Below are positions 1 to 8,193 of a DNA stretch of 64,000 nt, one piece after another. The position numbers were made by a program, and so were the translations under genes. The stretch's first letter is position 1; every line of letters starts with the position of its first letter. This DNA is from an uncultured Bacteroidales bacterium. GTDB taxonomy: Bacteria > Bacteroidota > Bacteroidia > Bacteroidales > P3. The notes beneath the pieces were generated by a model. It was not told the DNA's origin. It saw only the letters and a program-made list of their open reading frames with translations, and ran no database searches. The stretch spans positions 62,001-126,000 of the forward strand of contig ONDE01000007.1 of assembly GCA_900316515.1 (NCBI GenBank), written 5' to 3'.

Positions 1-2
1 CC

Positions 3-182
3 CACAAAAACGTGATGGCCATAGCCTCGCTCAAGGAGCTCGCCTGTGTCATACTGGTCAAAGGGCTCACTGCCAGCGACGACACTGTGGAGCAAAGCAA
101 CGAGGAGGGCATCCCCTTCCTGTCGACCGACATGCAGACCTACGAGACCGTCGGCAAAATCTATCAGTTATTGAATGTCTGA
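3..182 (+). CDS. C-terminal end of a DRTGG-domain protein (partial)
   Basis: This open frame enters from the left edge and stops at 182. Its visible 59 residues (HKNVMAIASLKELACVI... ending GKIYQLLNV) resemble the end of a DRTGG domain, a small domain related to the regulatory part of phosphotransacetylase and HPr-kinase-like proteins. In many anaerobes a stand-alone DRTGG protein is encoded beside a PHP phosphoesterase and [FeFe]-hydrogenase-like proteins, and a PHP gene follows here. The last codons lie in an 8-base degenerate repeat (TTGAATGT, CTGAATGT, TTAATTGT, TTGAATGT) that continues past the stop. The family call rests on a short piece plus context. Confidence 0.6.
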   Translation, partial: HKNVMAIASLKELACVILVKGLTASDDTVEQSNEEGIPFLSTDMQTYETVGKIYQLLNV

Positions 183-273
183 ATGTTTAATTGTTTGAAT
201 GTTTGAGTGGTTGGCACGTATTTGACTGCGTAGCACTCAAGCAATCAGGCAATCAAGCAATCAAGCAATAGCT

Positions 274-1056
274 ATGGTAGCCCCGTTCAAAGCCGACCTG
301 CATATACACACGGTACTTTCGCCGTGCGGCGACCTCGAAATGTCGCCCTCGGCCATTGTCGACCGTGCACTGCAGCGCGGATTGGACATGATTGCCATCA
401 GCGACCACAACACCACACGACAGGTGAAGGTGGCACAGAAGATAGGCCGCGAGAAAGGCCTCTTTGTCCTAGGAGGCGTGGAGGTGACTTCGCAGGAAGA
501 AACGCACTGCCTATGCTACTTCCGCGACGACGACCAACTCGATGCCTTCCAACTATTCCTCGACGAGCACCTGCCTAAGATTCCAAACGACGAGGACCGC
601 TTCGGCTACCAGCTCATCGTCGACGAGAACGACGAAATCGTAGGCGAAGAAGAGTATCACCTGCTCAACGCCATCGATGTCGACATCGATGGCATCTACG
701 ACGAGGTGCACCGCATCGGTGGACTTTTCGTGCCTGCTCATATCAACAAAGGCACCACCTCGCTGATAAGCCAACTGGGTTTCGTACCACCCGACCTAAA
801 GGCCGATGGACTCGAAATCAATTTCCGCATCACAAAAGAGGAAATACTAAAGAAGTTCGCCTATCTCAAAAGGTTCAACTTCATCACCGACAGCGACGCA
901 CACTTCATCGACAATGTGGGCGATGTTTACAATATCATACACATGGAACACCGCACCTTCGACGAGTTTGCAATGGCACTGCACGGACAGGGAGGCCGAT
1001 ATATCGACACATCTTATTTCCGCGAGCATAAACTACCCGGAAAATTCGTAAGTTAG
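274..1056 (+). CDS. PHP-domain metal-dependent phosphoesterase
   Basis: A 260-residue PHP-family protein, predicted cytoplasmic phosphoesterase. The metal-binding motifs are visible in order: DLHIHT near residue 8, ISDHN near 42, a conserved GGVEVTSQEETH segment near 68-78, PAHINKG near 155 and DSDAH near 206. These correspond to the His/Asp/Glu ligands of the PHP active site. The substrate cannot be told from sequence; relatives act on small phosphorylated nucleotides or nucleic acids. It follows the DRTGG gene by 91 bases, and that gap holds degenerate 8-base repeats (CAATCAAG type) which run up to the start codon. The ATG at 274 is the first in frame. Confidence 0.85.
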   Translation: MVAPFKADLHIHTVLSPCGDLEMSPSAIVDRALQRGLDMIAISDHNTTRQVKVAQKIGREKGLFVLGGVEVTSQEETHCLCYFRDDDQLDAFQLFLDEHLPKIPNDEDRFGYQLIVDENDEIVGEEEYHLLNAIDVDIDGIYDEVHRIGGLFVPAHINKGTTSLISQLGFVPPDLKADGLEINFRITKEEILKKFAYLKRFNFITDSDAHFIDNVGDVYNIIHMEHRTFDEFAMALHGQGGRYIDTSYFREHKLPGKFVS

Positions 1057-1093
1057 ATTATAGTTTACCGTTTAGAAATTAAAACTAAAGGAT

Positions 1094-1858
1094 ATGAAAA
1101 AGACATTGTTTCTAGCACTACTGATTTCAATTTCCAGCATTCAACTTTCAATTTCCCATGCGCAACCAGGCCGCCTCGGTTCCGTACCGCCACCCCAGCG
1201 CCACACCGTAAGTTTCGAGAGCCAGCATGGCGAGGCTTTCTCGGTCTTCATCGACGGCAACCTGATCAACCGTATGCCACAAAGCCGTGTAATGGTAAAC
1301 GACATCAGCAAGCAGACTCACCAAGTGGTGGTTGTACTGAAACGCCCTGCCGAGAAAGCCGCAGTCCTCAGCCTGCGTCCCGGCGAACCCAACGTCACAG
1401 TAAATGTGAACTACGACATGCGCCTTGAGCAACTCTACCTCTTCACCGCGGGTCATAACCGCGGCGACCTCAACGAAATAGAGGACTTTCACCATAAAAC
1501 CGATGCCAGACGCCAGATTGCACACCAACCAGGCATCGTCCCTCCTCCTCCAATGCCACAGCAGGTCACTCTGCCCACCGATGAGGACGTGCAAAGCATG
1601 ATCGACCGTCTTAACGCCATGTCGTTCGACAGCGACCGTCTGGCCCTGGGAAAAGCAATGGTTGCAGCAACACCCATGTCGTCCTCTCAGATTTCAAGAC
1701 TTGCCAAAGCCATCGACTTCAGCAACTCCCAAGTCGACTTCCTGAAATATGCCTACGCCTACTGCGTCGACAAGGAAAACTACTATCGCACCGTCGATGT
1801 GCTGACTTTCAGCAGCGACAAAAAGAAAGTGCTGGATTATATCGCAACCCAGCAATAG
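1094..1858 (+). CDS. DUF4476 domain secreted protein
   Basis: A 254-residue exported protein. Residues 1-23 form a signal peptide ending in SHAQ. A beta-rich N-terminal part follows (about 35-125), then a proline-rich linker (IVPPPPMPQQ) and a C-terminal helical domain (about 160-254). The pattern 'FDSDRLALGKAMVAAT... QISRLAKAIDFSNSQVDFLKYAYAYCVD' matches DUF4476, common in Bacteroidota exported proteins and of unknown function. An AAGGA-type ribosome site sits a few bases before the ATG. The signal-peptide codons at 1125-1152 are made of four heptamers of the TTTCAAT/TTCCAGC type, part of the dispersed repeat family described in the findings. It is convergent with the B12 operon, leaving only 7 bases between stops. 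Confidence 0.8.
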   Translation: MKKTLFLALLISISSIQLSISHAQPGRLGSVPPPQRHTVSFESQHGEAFSVFIDGNLINRMPQSRVMVNDISKQTHQVVVVLKRPAEKAAVLSLRPGEPNVTVNVNYDMRLEQLYLFTAGHNRGDLNEIEDFHHKTDARRQIAHQPGIVPPPPMPQQVTLPTDEDVQSMIDRLNAMSFDSDRLALGKAMVAATPMSSSQISRLAKAIDFSNSQVDFLKYAYAYCVDKENYYRTVDVLTFSSDKKKVLDYIATQQ

Positions 1859-1865
1859 ACTGAAC

Positions 1866-2933
1866 CTATAGCTTTATCTGTTCAGCCTTGTTGTCGGTCA
1901 GGTTTACAACCTCTATGGTGTTTGAAAAACTGACGGCGATATAGGCTTTGCCCCCACTGACGACGATATCTTGCGCCACATCGCCCAAACCGCGACCATT
2001 GGCGGCAGAGAAGATGTTGTTGTTGATGGTCCCAGTGGCGAGGTCCACACGGCTCAACGAAGAATTGTTCGATCCCCACGTACCCTCGTTAAGCACATAG
2101 GCACTGCCGTCGCCAAGGTCAACGACCTTACTGGGCAACATTCCTGCTTCAACCTGCCAGAGCAGTGTACCATCCATCGAAAAACACGCCACATCACCAT
2201 TGGATGTATAATTGCCGTCGGTGGTGAGGTAGATGTTGCCTCCGAAGACGTTGATACTGTATGGACGTGTGATACCGCAACCTTCCAGTATCGGCGTGGC
2301 GGTGGCGGTGGCAGGGTCATAGCAGACATAAGCCGCCGTAGGGTTCCAGTCGGCATCGTATACGGTGGAATAACCATAGACCTTGCCGTCGCTGACACTC
2401 ATCGAAGCCATCGGCTGTCCTGTATGGGTGACGGCGAGGGTATTCACATCGATGATGGCGGTACCCGCCGGCTGGTCGCCGTAGTTGCCATTGTAGTTCA
2501 CTATAACATGGCTCTCATCGACGACCTTCACCTGCTGTGGGTTGAGGCCCACAACAAGGGAGGTGCTGACAGAGAGGTCGTCGAGATTGACTACATAAAC
2601 TTTGTTGTCGTAGAGAAAGTCGCCGTTTTCAGTCTGGTTCCACGAGCTGACGGCGAAGATACGGTTGCCTACAATGGCAATGCCTTCAGGGTTATAGTTG
2701 CCTAACTGGCATTTGTCCACAACTTTGCGACTGACAGGGTCGACAGCCACGACCGATGCCGGACGGTAGCATGTGACATAGAGGTTGCCGTCGGCGACAG
2801 CTATGCGGCGCGGAGTCTCAATCTTTTCCTGCTGAGGTTCCGGAGTGGGCGGGTCTGGCTTGCAGCTGGCGAAAAGTAATGAGGCGGCAAGCAACAAGGG
2901 TAAAAGTGAGAGGTGAAAGGTGAAAGATTTCAT
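1866..2933 (-). CDS. btuG: Surface beta-propeller lipoprotein, BtuG-like cobalamin-binding protein
   Basis: A 355-residue lipoprotein. The signal peptide ends in LLFASC, giving a lipidated Cys near residue 24, followed by a short Pro-rich tether (KPDPPTPEP). The rest is built from repeated blades such as 'RRIAVADGNLYVTCYRPASVVAVDP' and 'NPEGIAIVGNRIFAVSSW', as in YncE/DUF5074-type seven-bladed propellers. In Bacteroides, BtuG is a surface propeller lipoprotein that binds vitamin B12 very tightly and delivers it to BtuB. This gene lies 10 bases downstream of the BtuB-like gene and under the same riboswitch, so a BtuG role is well supported by context. Heptamer repeats (2903-2930) encode part of the signal peptide and abut the start codon. 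Ligand specificity is inferred. Confidence 0.75.
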   Translation of the reverse strand: MKSFTFHLSLLPLLLAASLLFASCKPDPPTPEPQQEKIETPRRIAVADGNLYVTCYRPASVVAVDPVSRKVVDKCQLGNYNPEGIAIVGNRIFAVSSWNQTENGDFLYDNKVYVVNLDDLSVSTSLVVGLNPQQVKVVDESHVIVNYNGNYGDQPAGTAIIDVNTLAVTHTGQPMASMSVSDGKVYGYSTVYDADWNPTAAYVCYDPATATATPILEGCGITRPYSINVFGGNIYLTTDGNYTSNGDVACFSMDGTLLWQVEAGMLPSKVVDLGDGSAYVLNEGTWGSNNSSLSRVDLATGTINNNIFSAANGRGLGDVAQDIVVSGGKAYIAVSFSNTIEVVNLTDNKAEQIKL

Positions 2934-2943
2934 ATTGCTATTT

Positions 2944-4980
2944 TTAGAATTCGTACATTATCTTCAAACGGTAGTTGCGTCCCATCATGGGGTATGAGCG
3001 CACCACCTCGTACTGCACGTCGAGGAGGTTCAATACCTGCACCTGCAAGCGTATTGTGCCCCAACGAAGGTCGAACTCGCGGTCGGCTTCGAGACCAAGG
3101 TCACAATAGGCGGGCATGCGTGTCTCGTCGTTGTTCTGCATGCGGCAGTAGCGTTCGCCCACCACCATTGCCGTGGCGCCGAGGTTCACCCAGCGGCTCT
3201 CCCATCGCACGCTGCCGCCACCGCTGTGGCGCGGCGTGTAAGCGATCTGGTGACCGTAGGTCTTGGAGTAGACGGGGTCGTCGGGGTCTGTGCGGTCAAC
3301 GGCATGCTGGTAGCTGTAGTTAAGCTGAAAACCGAAAGCCGAAAGTTGGAAGTTGGTGGTGGCATCGATGCCGAGTATGTCTACCTTGCCAATGTTCTGC
3401 ATGCTCCATAGGAACATGTTCTGAGTGGGTATGGCCAGTATCTTGTCGCGCACGCGGTTGTAGTAGGCATCCACTGTGGCGCCAATGCGCTCGGTGGCTA
3501 CGGTGGCGCCGAAATTGTGCTGGCGTGCGCATTCAGGGCGCAGATTACGTGGGATGGAGAAGAAGTATAGTTCGCTGAAGTTGGGCGCGCGGAAAGTCTC
3601 CTTGTAGAAGTAGCGCAGCGTGAGCCACCCTTTACCTATGGTGTACATGGCGCCCAGATAGGGCGAGAGGCGACGGTAGGATGGCATGGTGTCGAGGTCG
3701 CCCACACGGTCGCTGATGGCGGTGCCCAGCAGGTTGCCGCGCAGCTCAAGGCCTTTGTTATGAACTCTCGCGGCAAACACAACCATGAGGTTGGAGCGTT
3801 GCACGTCGTTGCGCTGGGCGAGGTTGGTTTTCAAGCTGCTGAAACTGCCGTCGGCGGCACCGCTGAGGTCGAGCCACCGCGTAGCATTCCACACTGCGCT
3901 GCCACTGAGGTAGCCCTCGCGCTGCAGGTAGTCGTTCATCTGATAGCCAGTCATAGTGTACGCCGCACTGTCCTCGAAACGGTCGTAGGTCTGCTGCAGT
4001 TTGCCCAACACCTGAACCTTCCACTTCTCGCGTTCCAGCTTCCACTTGGCTTGGGCGAAGGCCACCTCCTCGTCGGTGCTCTGCCGCGAGGGGCGCTGGG
4101 TGTAGAATATCACGGGTCCCGGCAGGTCGTGGTGCCCGCGCATATAGTGCATTTTTGCGGTGAGGTTGCTACCGCGGGCTATATGGTAGTAAAGGCTGCC
4201 GTCGGCGGTGAGCATATGCATGGCCGAGTGCTCACGGCGTTCACGGCTGCTGCTGTCGGTACGATTGGCGGTATAGTAAAGTGTAAATGGATAGTCGCCA
4301 TCGCTCTTTAGCCAGCTCACCAGAAGGCTGCTCTTGAGGCGGCTGCTCCATTTCTGCTCCCACTGCAACGAGGGATTCATCATATCGAAGCTGCCCAGTT
4401 CCATACCCACCTTGAGGTTTGTGCGTTCGGCCAGGAAAAAGCGCGGCTCGGCGCTCTCCATGCTCAACACATTGCCTGCGGCATAGGCGCGGGCCGACAG
4501 CAGCTGCTCCTGTTGCTGGCCATGGCTGAGGCTCACGTAGGCAGCACCCGTAAGCAGGTAGCGCCCAAGGTCCACCTGGCCGTTCTGTGCGTCGTCGACG
4601 GCCACACCGTCGATGGTCAGGGTCGAGAACTGGCTTCCCAGGCCGCGAGCCGAGACAGTCTTGATGCCGCCAATGCCGCCATAGTCCTTCAGCGTCACGC
4701 CGGCCATCTGGCGCACGGCGTCGCTCAGCTGCAGCAGCCCCTGGCTCTCAATCTTCTCGGCGTCGACCACCTGTGTGGGCACCGCTGTGCGCAGCGTCGA
4801 GGGGGCGCGCTGCGCCGACACCTCAACCTGCTCCAACGACTGCACCGTGTCGACCTGCGCCACCGATGCTATGGGGAATAAAAGAATGGCAAACAAAAAA
4901 GCCCTCAAGACACACTGCACAACCACCGACCGACGGCGGCAAACAATAAACGATACTATACAATATAACGCAGTGTTCAT
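2944..4980 (-). CDS. btuB: TonB-dependent outer-membrane receptor, BtuB-like cobalamin transporter
   Basis: A 678-residue TonB-dependent receptor for outer-membrane uptake, probably of cobalamin or a corrinoid. It has a long N-terminal signal region ending in ASVAQ, a TonB-box-like stretch (VDTVQSLEQVEVSAQ), a plug domain (LSDAVRQMAGVTLKDYGGIGGIKTVSARGLGSQ) and a beta barrel ending in the aromatic residue of IMYEF. I chose the ATG at 4980 because a GAAAGGA ribosome site lies just ahead; a frame extends further upstream but into the riboswitch. The B12 riboswitch in the leader makes cobalamin the likely substrate. Four to five heptamer repeats (3325-3359) lie inside the barrel-coding part and encode the NFQLSAFGFQLNYS region. 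Confidence 0.88.
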   Translation of the reverse strand: MNTALYCIVSFIVCRRRSVVVQCVLRAFLFAILLFPIASVAQVDTVQSLEQVEVSAQRAPSTLRTAVPTQVVDAEKIESQGLLQLSDAVRQMAGVTLKDYGGIGGIKTVSARGLGSQFSTLTIDGVAVDDAQNGQVDLGRYLLTGAAYVSLSHGQQQEQLLSARAYAAGNVLSMESAEPRFFLAERTNLKVGMELGSFDMMNPSLQWEQKWSSRLKSSLLVSWLKSDGDYPFTLYYTANRTDSSSRERREHSAMHMLTADGSLYYHIARGSNLTAKMHYMRGHHDLPGPVIFYTQRPSRQSTDEEVAFAQAKWKLEREKWKVQVLGKLQQTYDRFEDSAAYTMTGYQMNDYLQREGYLSGSAVWNATRWLDLSGAADGSFSSLKTNLAQRNDVQRSNLMVVFAARVHNKGLELRGNLLGTAISDRVGDLDTMPSYRRLSPYLGAMYTIGKGWLTLRYFYKETFRAPNFSELYFFSIPRNLRPECARQHNFGATVATERIGATVDAYYNRVRDKILAIPTQNMFLWSMQNIGKVDILGIDATTNFQLSAFGFQLNYSYQHAVDRTDPDDPVYSKTYGHQIAYTPRHSGGGSVRWESRWVNLGATAMVVGERYCRMQNNDETRMPAYCDLGLEADREFDLRWGTIRLQVQVLNLLDVQYEVVRSYPMMGRNYRLKIMYEF

Positions 4981-5011
4981 ATCGGTCCTTTCCTCGAGGG
5001 CTCGTAAAAAG

Positions 5012-5182
5012 GCTTTGGCAGGTCTTCTGGCTTGTTTCACGCCATCCTCCTTCCCACGCACCTATGGCGATACGCAGTGGACTTACGGGCAGCGCATGTT
5101 GTTGAAACTCACAGCAGCGGGACTGCTCGGGACTTGCACCCGATTCCCTCTTGGCGCCCCAAAAGGGCGACCAAAACCGAGT
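5012..5182 (-). promoter_or_regulatory. Cobalamin (AdoCbl) riboswitch upstream of btuB
   Basis: On the minus strand the leader contains the hallmark B12-riboswitch core: GGGAATCGGGTGCAAGTCCC, then GCAGTCCCGCTGCTGTGA, and downstream the conserved CCAGAAGACCTGCC (about 5018-5031). A GC-rich first helix precedes the core. The aptamer ends about 30 bases before the btuB ATG, so control is most likely at translation or early termination when cobalamin is plentiful. A TATCTTTG promoter element (-7 box) lies at 5184-5191 on the same strand. The aptamer boundaries are approximate. Confidence 0.93.
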
Positions 5183-5278
5183 GCAAAGATACACAAAAAA
5201 CATGAAACAGCCGCACAAAATCGAAAATAATATCAATCGATCGATGCAAAAAAAACACACACTAGCTCTGTCCTACAG

Positions 5279-5361
5279 TTGTTCTTCTGTTGTTCTTCTG
5301 TTGTTCTTCAGTCATCCACTGAAGAAATACTGAAGAAATACTGAAGAAATACTGAAGAAAT
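5279..5361. repeat. Inverted pair of 11-base tandem repeats
   Basis: Three copies of TTGTTCTTCTG (5279-5311, the last ending in CAG) are followed by four copies of ACTGAAGAAAT (5318-5361). The two blocks are approximate reverse complements, and the junction forms an exact 8-base stem (TTCTTCAG and CTGAAGAA) with a 7-base loop. It lies just after rimO and upstream of the btuB promoter. It could act as a terminator-like hairpin for rimO but has no clear T-tract. Related sequence occurs at 56069-56114. Confidence 0.9.
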
Positions 5362-5374
5362 GGGGGAGCTGGCC

Positions 5375-6682
5375 CTACCCTGCCAGCTCGCCGACGAGGT
5401 CGTTCTCCATGGCGTCGACGATGCGGACGTCAACGAAATCGCCAGGACGGATGCCGCCTTTTGTTTGGCGGATTAGGACTTCGTCGTCGACCTCGGGGCT
5501 GTCGTATTCGGTGCGGGCCACGAGGTGCTGGTCCTCGATGCGGTCGACAATGCAGCGGAAGATGCGGCCTATGCGGGCCTGGTTTTTCTCGAGCGATATC
5601 TGCTCCTGGATGGCCATGAGCTCGGAGACGCGGCGCTGCTTCTCGTCGTCTGGCACGGTGTCGCCGAGGCTGTAGGCCGCGGTACCCTCCTCGGGCGAAT
5701 AGGCGAAGCATCCCATGCGGTCGAAGCGGGCCGAGCGCACAAAGTCGCATAGTTCCTGGAACTCGGACTCGGTCTCGCCGGGGTAGCCCACGATGAGGGT
5801 GGTGCGGATGGAAACGCCTGGAATGCGCGCGCGGAATTTCTCCAGCAGTTGGAGGGTGCCCTCACGGTCGATGCCGCGCTGCATCGACGAAAGGATGCGG
5901 CTGTTGATGTGCTGCAGCGGTATGTCGATATATTTGCAGATGTTGGGGTGACGTGCGATGGCGTCGATGGCGTCGTCGGGGAAGGACGAGGGGTAGGTGT
6001 AGTGCAGGCGTATCCAAGGGGCGCCGCTCTCGGTGGCGAGGCGGTCGAGCAGCTCGCCCAGTGCGCGGCGGTGGTAGAGGTCGAGGCCGTACCATGTGGT
6101 GTCCTGGCTGATGACCAGCAGTTCCTTTACGCCTTTCGACACGAGGGCTTTGGCCTCGGCCACAAGGTCGTCGATGGGCAGCGAATGGTGCGTGCCGCGG
6201 ATGAGAGGAATGGCGCAATAGGAGCAAGAACGATTGCAGCCCTCGGCAATCTTGAGGTAGGCGTAGTGGCCGGGGGTGGAGAGGGGTCTGGGGGAGCTGA
6301 ATGTTGAAAGCTGAAAGTTGAAATCGGGAGTAGCCTTCAAAGATTGGGCTATCTCGTTCCACTCGTGGACACCATACCACGCATCGACTTCCGGTATCTC
6401 CTTGGCCAAATCGTCTTTGTAGCGTTCCACTAGACACCCGCAGACAATGATGCGGCGCTTCTTGCGGCCATGGAGTTTGACGGCAACCTGTTCGAGGACG
6501 GTGTTGATGCTTTCTTCCTTGGCATCGCCGATGAAGCCGCAGGTGTTGACGATGACAGTGTCGCAATCAGCCTGCTGACGGTCGAAATAGACCTTGTGTC
6601 CCTGCGCCTTGAGGGCGCCGGCGAGGTTCTCGCTATCGACGGTGTTCTTCGAGCAGCCCAGTGTGATAATATTGATCTTCAT
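5375..6682 (-). CDS. rimO: Ribosomal protein S12 methylthiotransferase RimO
   Basis: A 435-residue radical SAM methylthiotransferase that modifies the conserved Asp of ribosomal protein S12. The N-terminal UPF0004 domain carries the cluster cysteines (LGCSKNTVDSENL near residue 9, NTCGF, CGCLVERY). The radical SAM motif EGCNRSCSYC is near 148-157 and the TRAM domain is at the end. The family usually has 430-440 residues. The linker just before the radical SAM motif (about residues 120-140, DFNFQLSTFSSPRPLSTPGH) is encoded by four heptamer repeats (6297-6324) plus a low-complexity C-rich stretch, which looks like repeat expansion in a tolerant loop. The start overlaps the ftsY stop by one base, indicating an operon. 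Confidence 0.93.
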   Translation of the reverse strand: MKINIITLGCSKNTVDSENLAGALKAQGHKVYFDRQQADCDTVIVNTCGFIGDAKEESINTVLEQVAVKLHGRKKRRIIVCGCLVERYKDDLAKEIPEVDAWYGVHEWNEIAQSLKATPDFNFQLSTFSSPRPLSTPGHYAYLKIAEGCNRSCSYCAIPLIRGTHHSLPIDDLVAEAKALVSKGVKELLVISQDTTWYGLDLYHRRALGELLDRLATESGAPWIRLHYTYPSSFPDDAIDAIARHPNICKYIDIPLQHINSRILSSMQRGIDREGTLQLLEKFRARIPGVSIRTTLIVGYPGETESEFQELCDFVRSARFDRMGCFAYSPEEGTAAYSLGDTVPDDEKQRRVSELMAIQEQISLEKNQARIGRIFRCIVDRIEDQHLVARTEYDSPEVDDEVLIRQTKGGIRPGDFVDVRIVDAMENDLVGELAG

Positions 6683-7635
6683 TATTCGAACAGGGAGTCG
6701 ACAAATTCGGCGGGATTGAAGAGTTGGAGGTCGGTCATCTTCTCGCCGAGACCTATGTAGCGCACGGGGACCTGGAACTGGTCTGAGATGCCAATGATGA
6801 CGCCGCCTTTGGCGGTGCCGTCGAGCTTGGTGAGGGCGAGGGCGTTGACGTCGGTGGCTTGCGTGAACTGACGGGCCTGTTCGACGGCGTTCTGGCCTGT
6901 AGAGGCATCGAGCACCAGCAACACCTCGTGGGGTGCGTCGGGCACCAGTTTCTGCATCACCTTGCGAATCTTGGTGAGCTCGTTCATGAGACCCACTTTG
7001 TTGTGGAGGCGACCTGCCGTGTCGATGATGACCACATCGCTATGCTTGGCAATGGCACTCTGCAGGGTGTCATAGGCCACGCTGGCGGGGTCGGCGCCCA
7101 TGCCTTGCTGCACGATAGGCACCCCTACCCTGTCGGCCCACAGCATGAGTTGTTCGACGGCTGCAGCACGGAAAGTGTCGGCAGCGCCGAGCATCACATT
7201 ACGGCCAGCCTGCTTGTAGCGGTAAGCCAACTTGGCGATAGTGGTTGTCTTGCCAACACCATTTACGCCAACCACAAGTATGACATAGGGTGTGTGTGGC
7301 AGCGGGGCATCGAAGGTGGCGGGAAACTGGCCGTTATCGTGCTTAAGGAGCATGGCTATCTCGGCCTTTAAAATGGCATTGAGTTCGCTTGTGGAAATAT
7401 ACTTGTCGCGACGTATACGTTCCTGCAACTTGTCGATAACCTTGAGGGTCGTCTCTACGCCCACATCGGATGTTATGAGTGTCTCTTCGAGGCGGTCGAG
7501 GACATCATCGTCGACGGTCGACTTGCCAAGGATAGTCTTGGTGAGCTTGGCGAAGAAACTCTCCTTTGTCTTGGCGAGACCGTTGTCGAGGGTCTGCCGC
7601 TCGTCGCTGCGCTCTTTCTTACTGAAAAGTCCCAT
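6682..7635 (-). CDS. ftsY: Signal recognition particle receptor FtsY
   Basis: A 317-residue SRP-type GTPase that docks SRP-ribosome complexes at the inner membrane. Visible motifs are the N-domain helices, the P-loop GVNGVGKTTTIAKLA (near 123), DTFRAAAVEQL, the DTAGRLHNK G3 motif and TKLDGTAKGG (G4). It lacks the long acidic A domain of the E. coli protein, as is usual in Bacteroidota. Its stop overlaps the rimO start and it begins 3 bases after the thioredoxin-family stop, so it sits within the long minus-strand operon. Confidence 0.95.
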   Translation of the reverse strand: MGLFSKKERSDERQTLDNGLAKTKESFFAKLTKTILGKSTVDDDVLDRLEETLITSDVGVETTLKVIDKLQERIRRDKYISTSELNAILKAEIAMLLKHDNGQFPATFDAPLPHTPYVILVVGVNGVGKTTTIAKLAYRYKQAGRNVMLGAADTFRAAAVEQLMLWADRVGVPIVQQGMGADPASVAYDTLQSAIAKHSDVVIIDTAGRLHNKVGLMNELTKIRKVMQKLVPDAPHEVLLVLDASTGQNAVEQARQFTQATDVNALALTKLDGTAKGGVIIGISDQFQVPVRYIGLGEKMTDLQLFNPAEFVDSLFE

Positions 7636-7637
7636 AG

Positions 7638-8174
7638 CTATTTCAATTCTTTCTCCATGGCAGGACGTATGTCCTTGTCAAAAATCTTCTGGTAATGGTC
7701 GTAGGAGTACTTGTCGCTGTCGCCCGAAGCAAAATACCAGAGCATGACCACAAACTCGTTGGGCTTGTAATAGCCAGGGATCACCTGCACCAAGGTTCCG
7801 TCGGGACGGAAGATGGCAAAGGAGGGGAAGCCTGCCTGCTTGCCGAGAGTGGCGGCAGTGAACGGGTGCATATTGTGCCGATTGGCGGCGGCAGGGGGGT
7901 AGACACGACCATTCCACACCACCTTGTCGTTGCCTTCGGCGTTGAACTTGACGGGATAGAAGTATTTATTGAGTATCTTCGACACCGTTGGGTCGCTGAA
8001 CGTGTCGCGATCCATGCGTTTGCACCATCCACACCAGGTGGTGTAGAAGTCGACGAAATAAAGGCGAGTGCCTATCTGAGCCTTCGAGGCGTCGCCGATG
8101 GTGTGCCAATTGACCTGAGCCCCTGCGGATGCGAGAAGCAATGTGGCCACGAGTAGTAATAATGCTTTTTTCAT
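7638..8174 (-). CDS. Periplasmic thioredoxin-fold protein
   Basis: A 178-residue exported thioredoxin-like protein. The signal peptide is residues 1-20 (ending SAGAQ), and the active site is DFYTTWCGWCKRMDRDTF near residue 45. The CGWC pair suggests a periplasmic disulfide oxidoreductase of the DUF255/thioredoxin_7 type. The cis-Pro side is visible in GFPSFAIFRPDG. I chose the ATG at 8174 because it starts a normal signal peptide (MKKALLLL); an ATG ten codons upstream lies inside the end of the previous gene. Its redox partner is unknown. Confidence 0.82.
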   Translation of the reverse strand: MKKALLLLVATLLLASAGAQVNWHTIGDASKAQIGTRLYFVDFYTTWCGWCKRMDRDTFSDPTVSKILNKYFYPVKFNAEGNDKVVWNGRVYPPAAANRHNMHPFTAATLGKQAGFPSFAIFRPDGTLVQVIPGYYKPNEFVVMLWYFASGDSDKYSYDHYQKIFDKDIRPAMEKELK

Positions 8175-8193
8175 ATTCTGTATTTTTGTTTGT

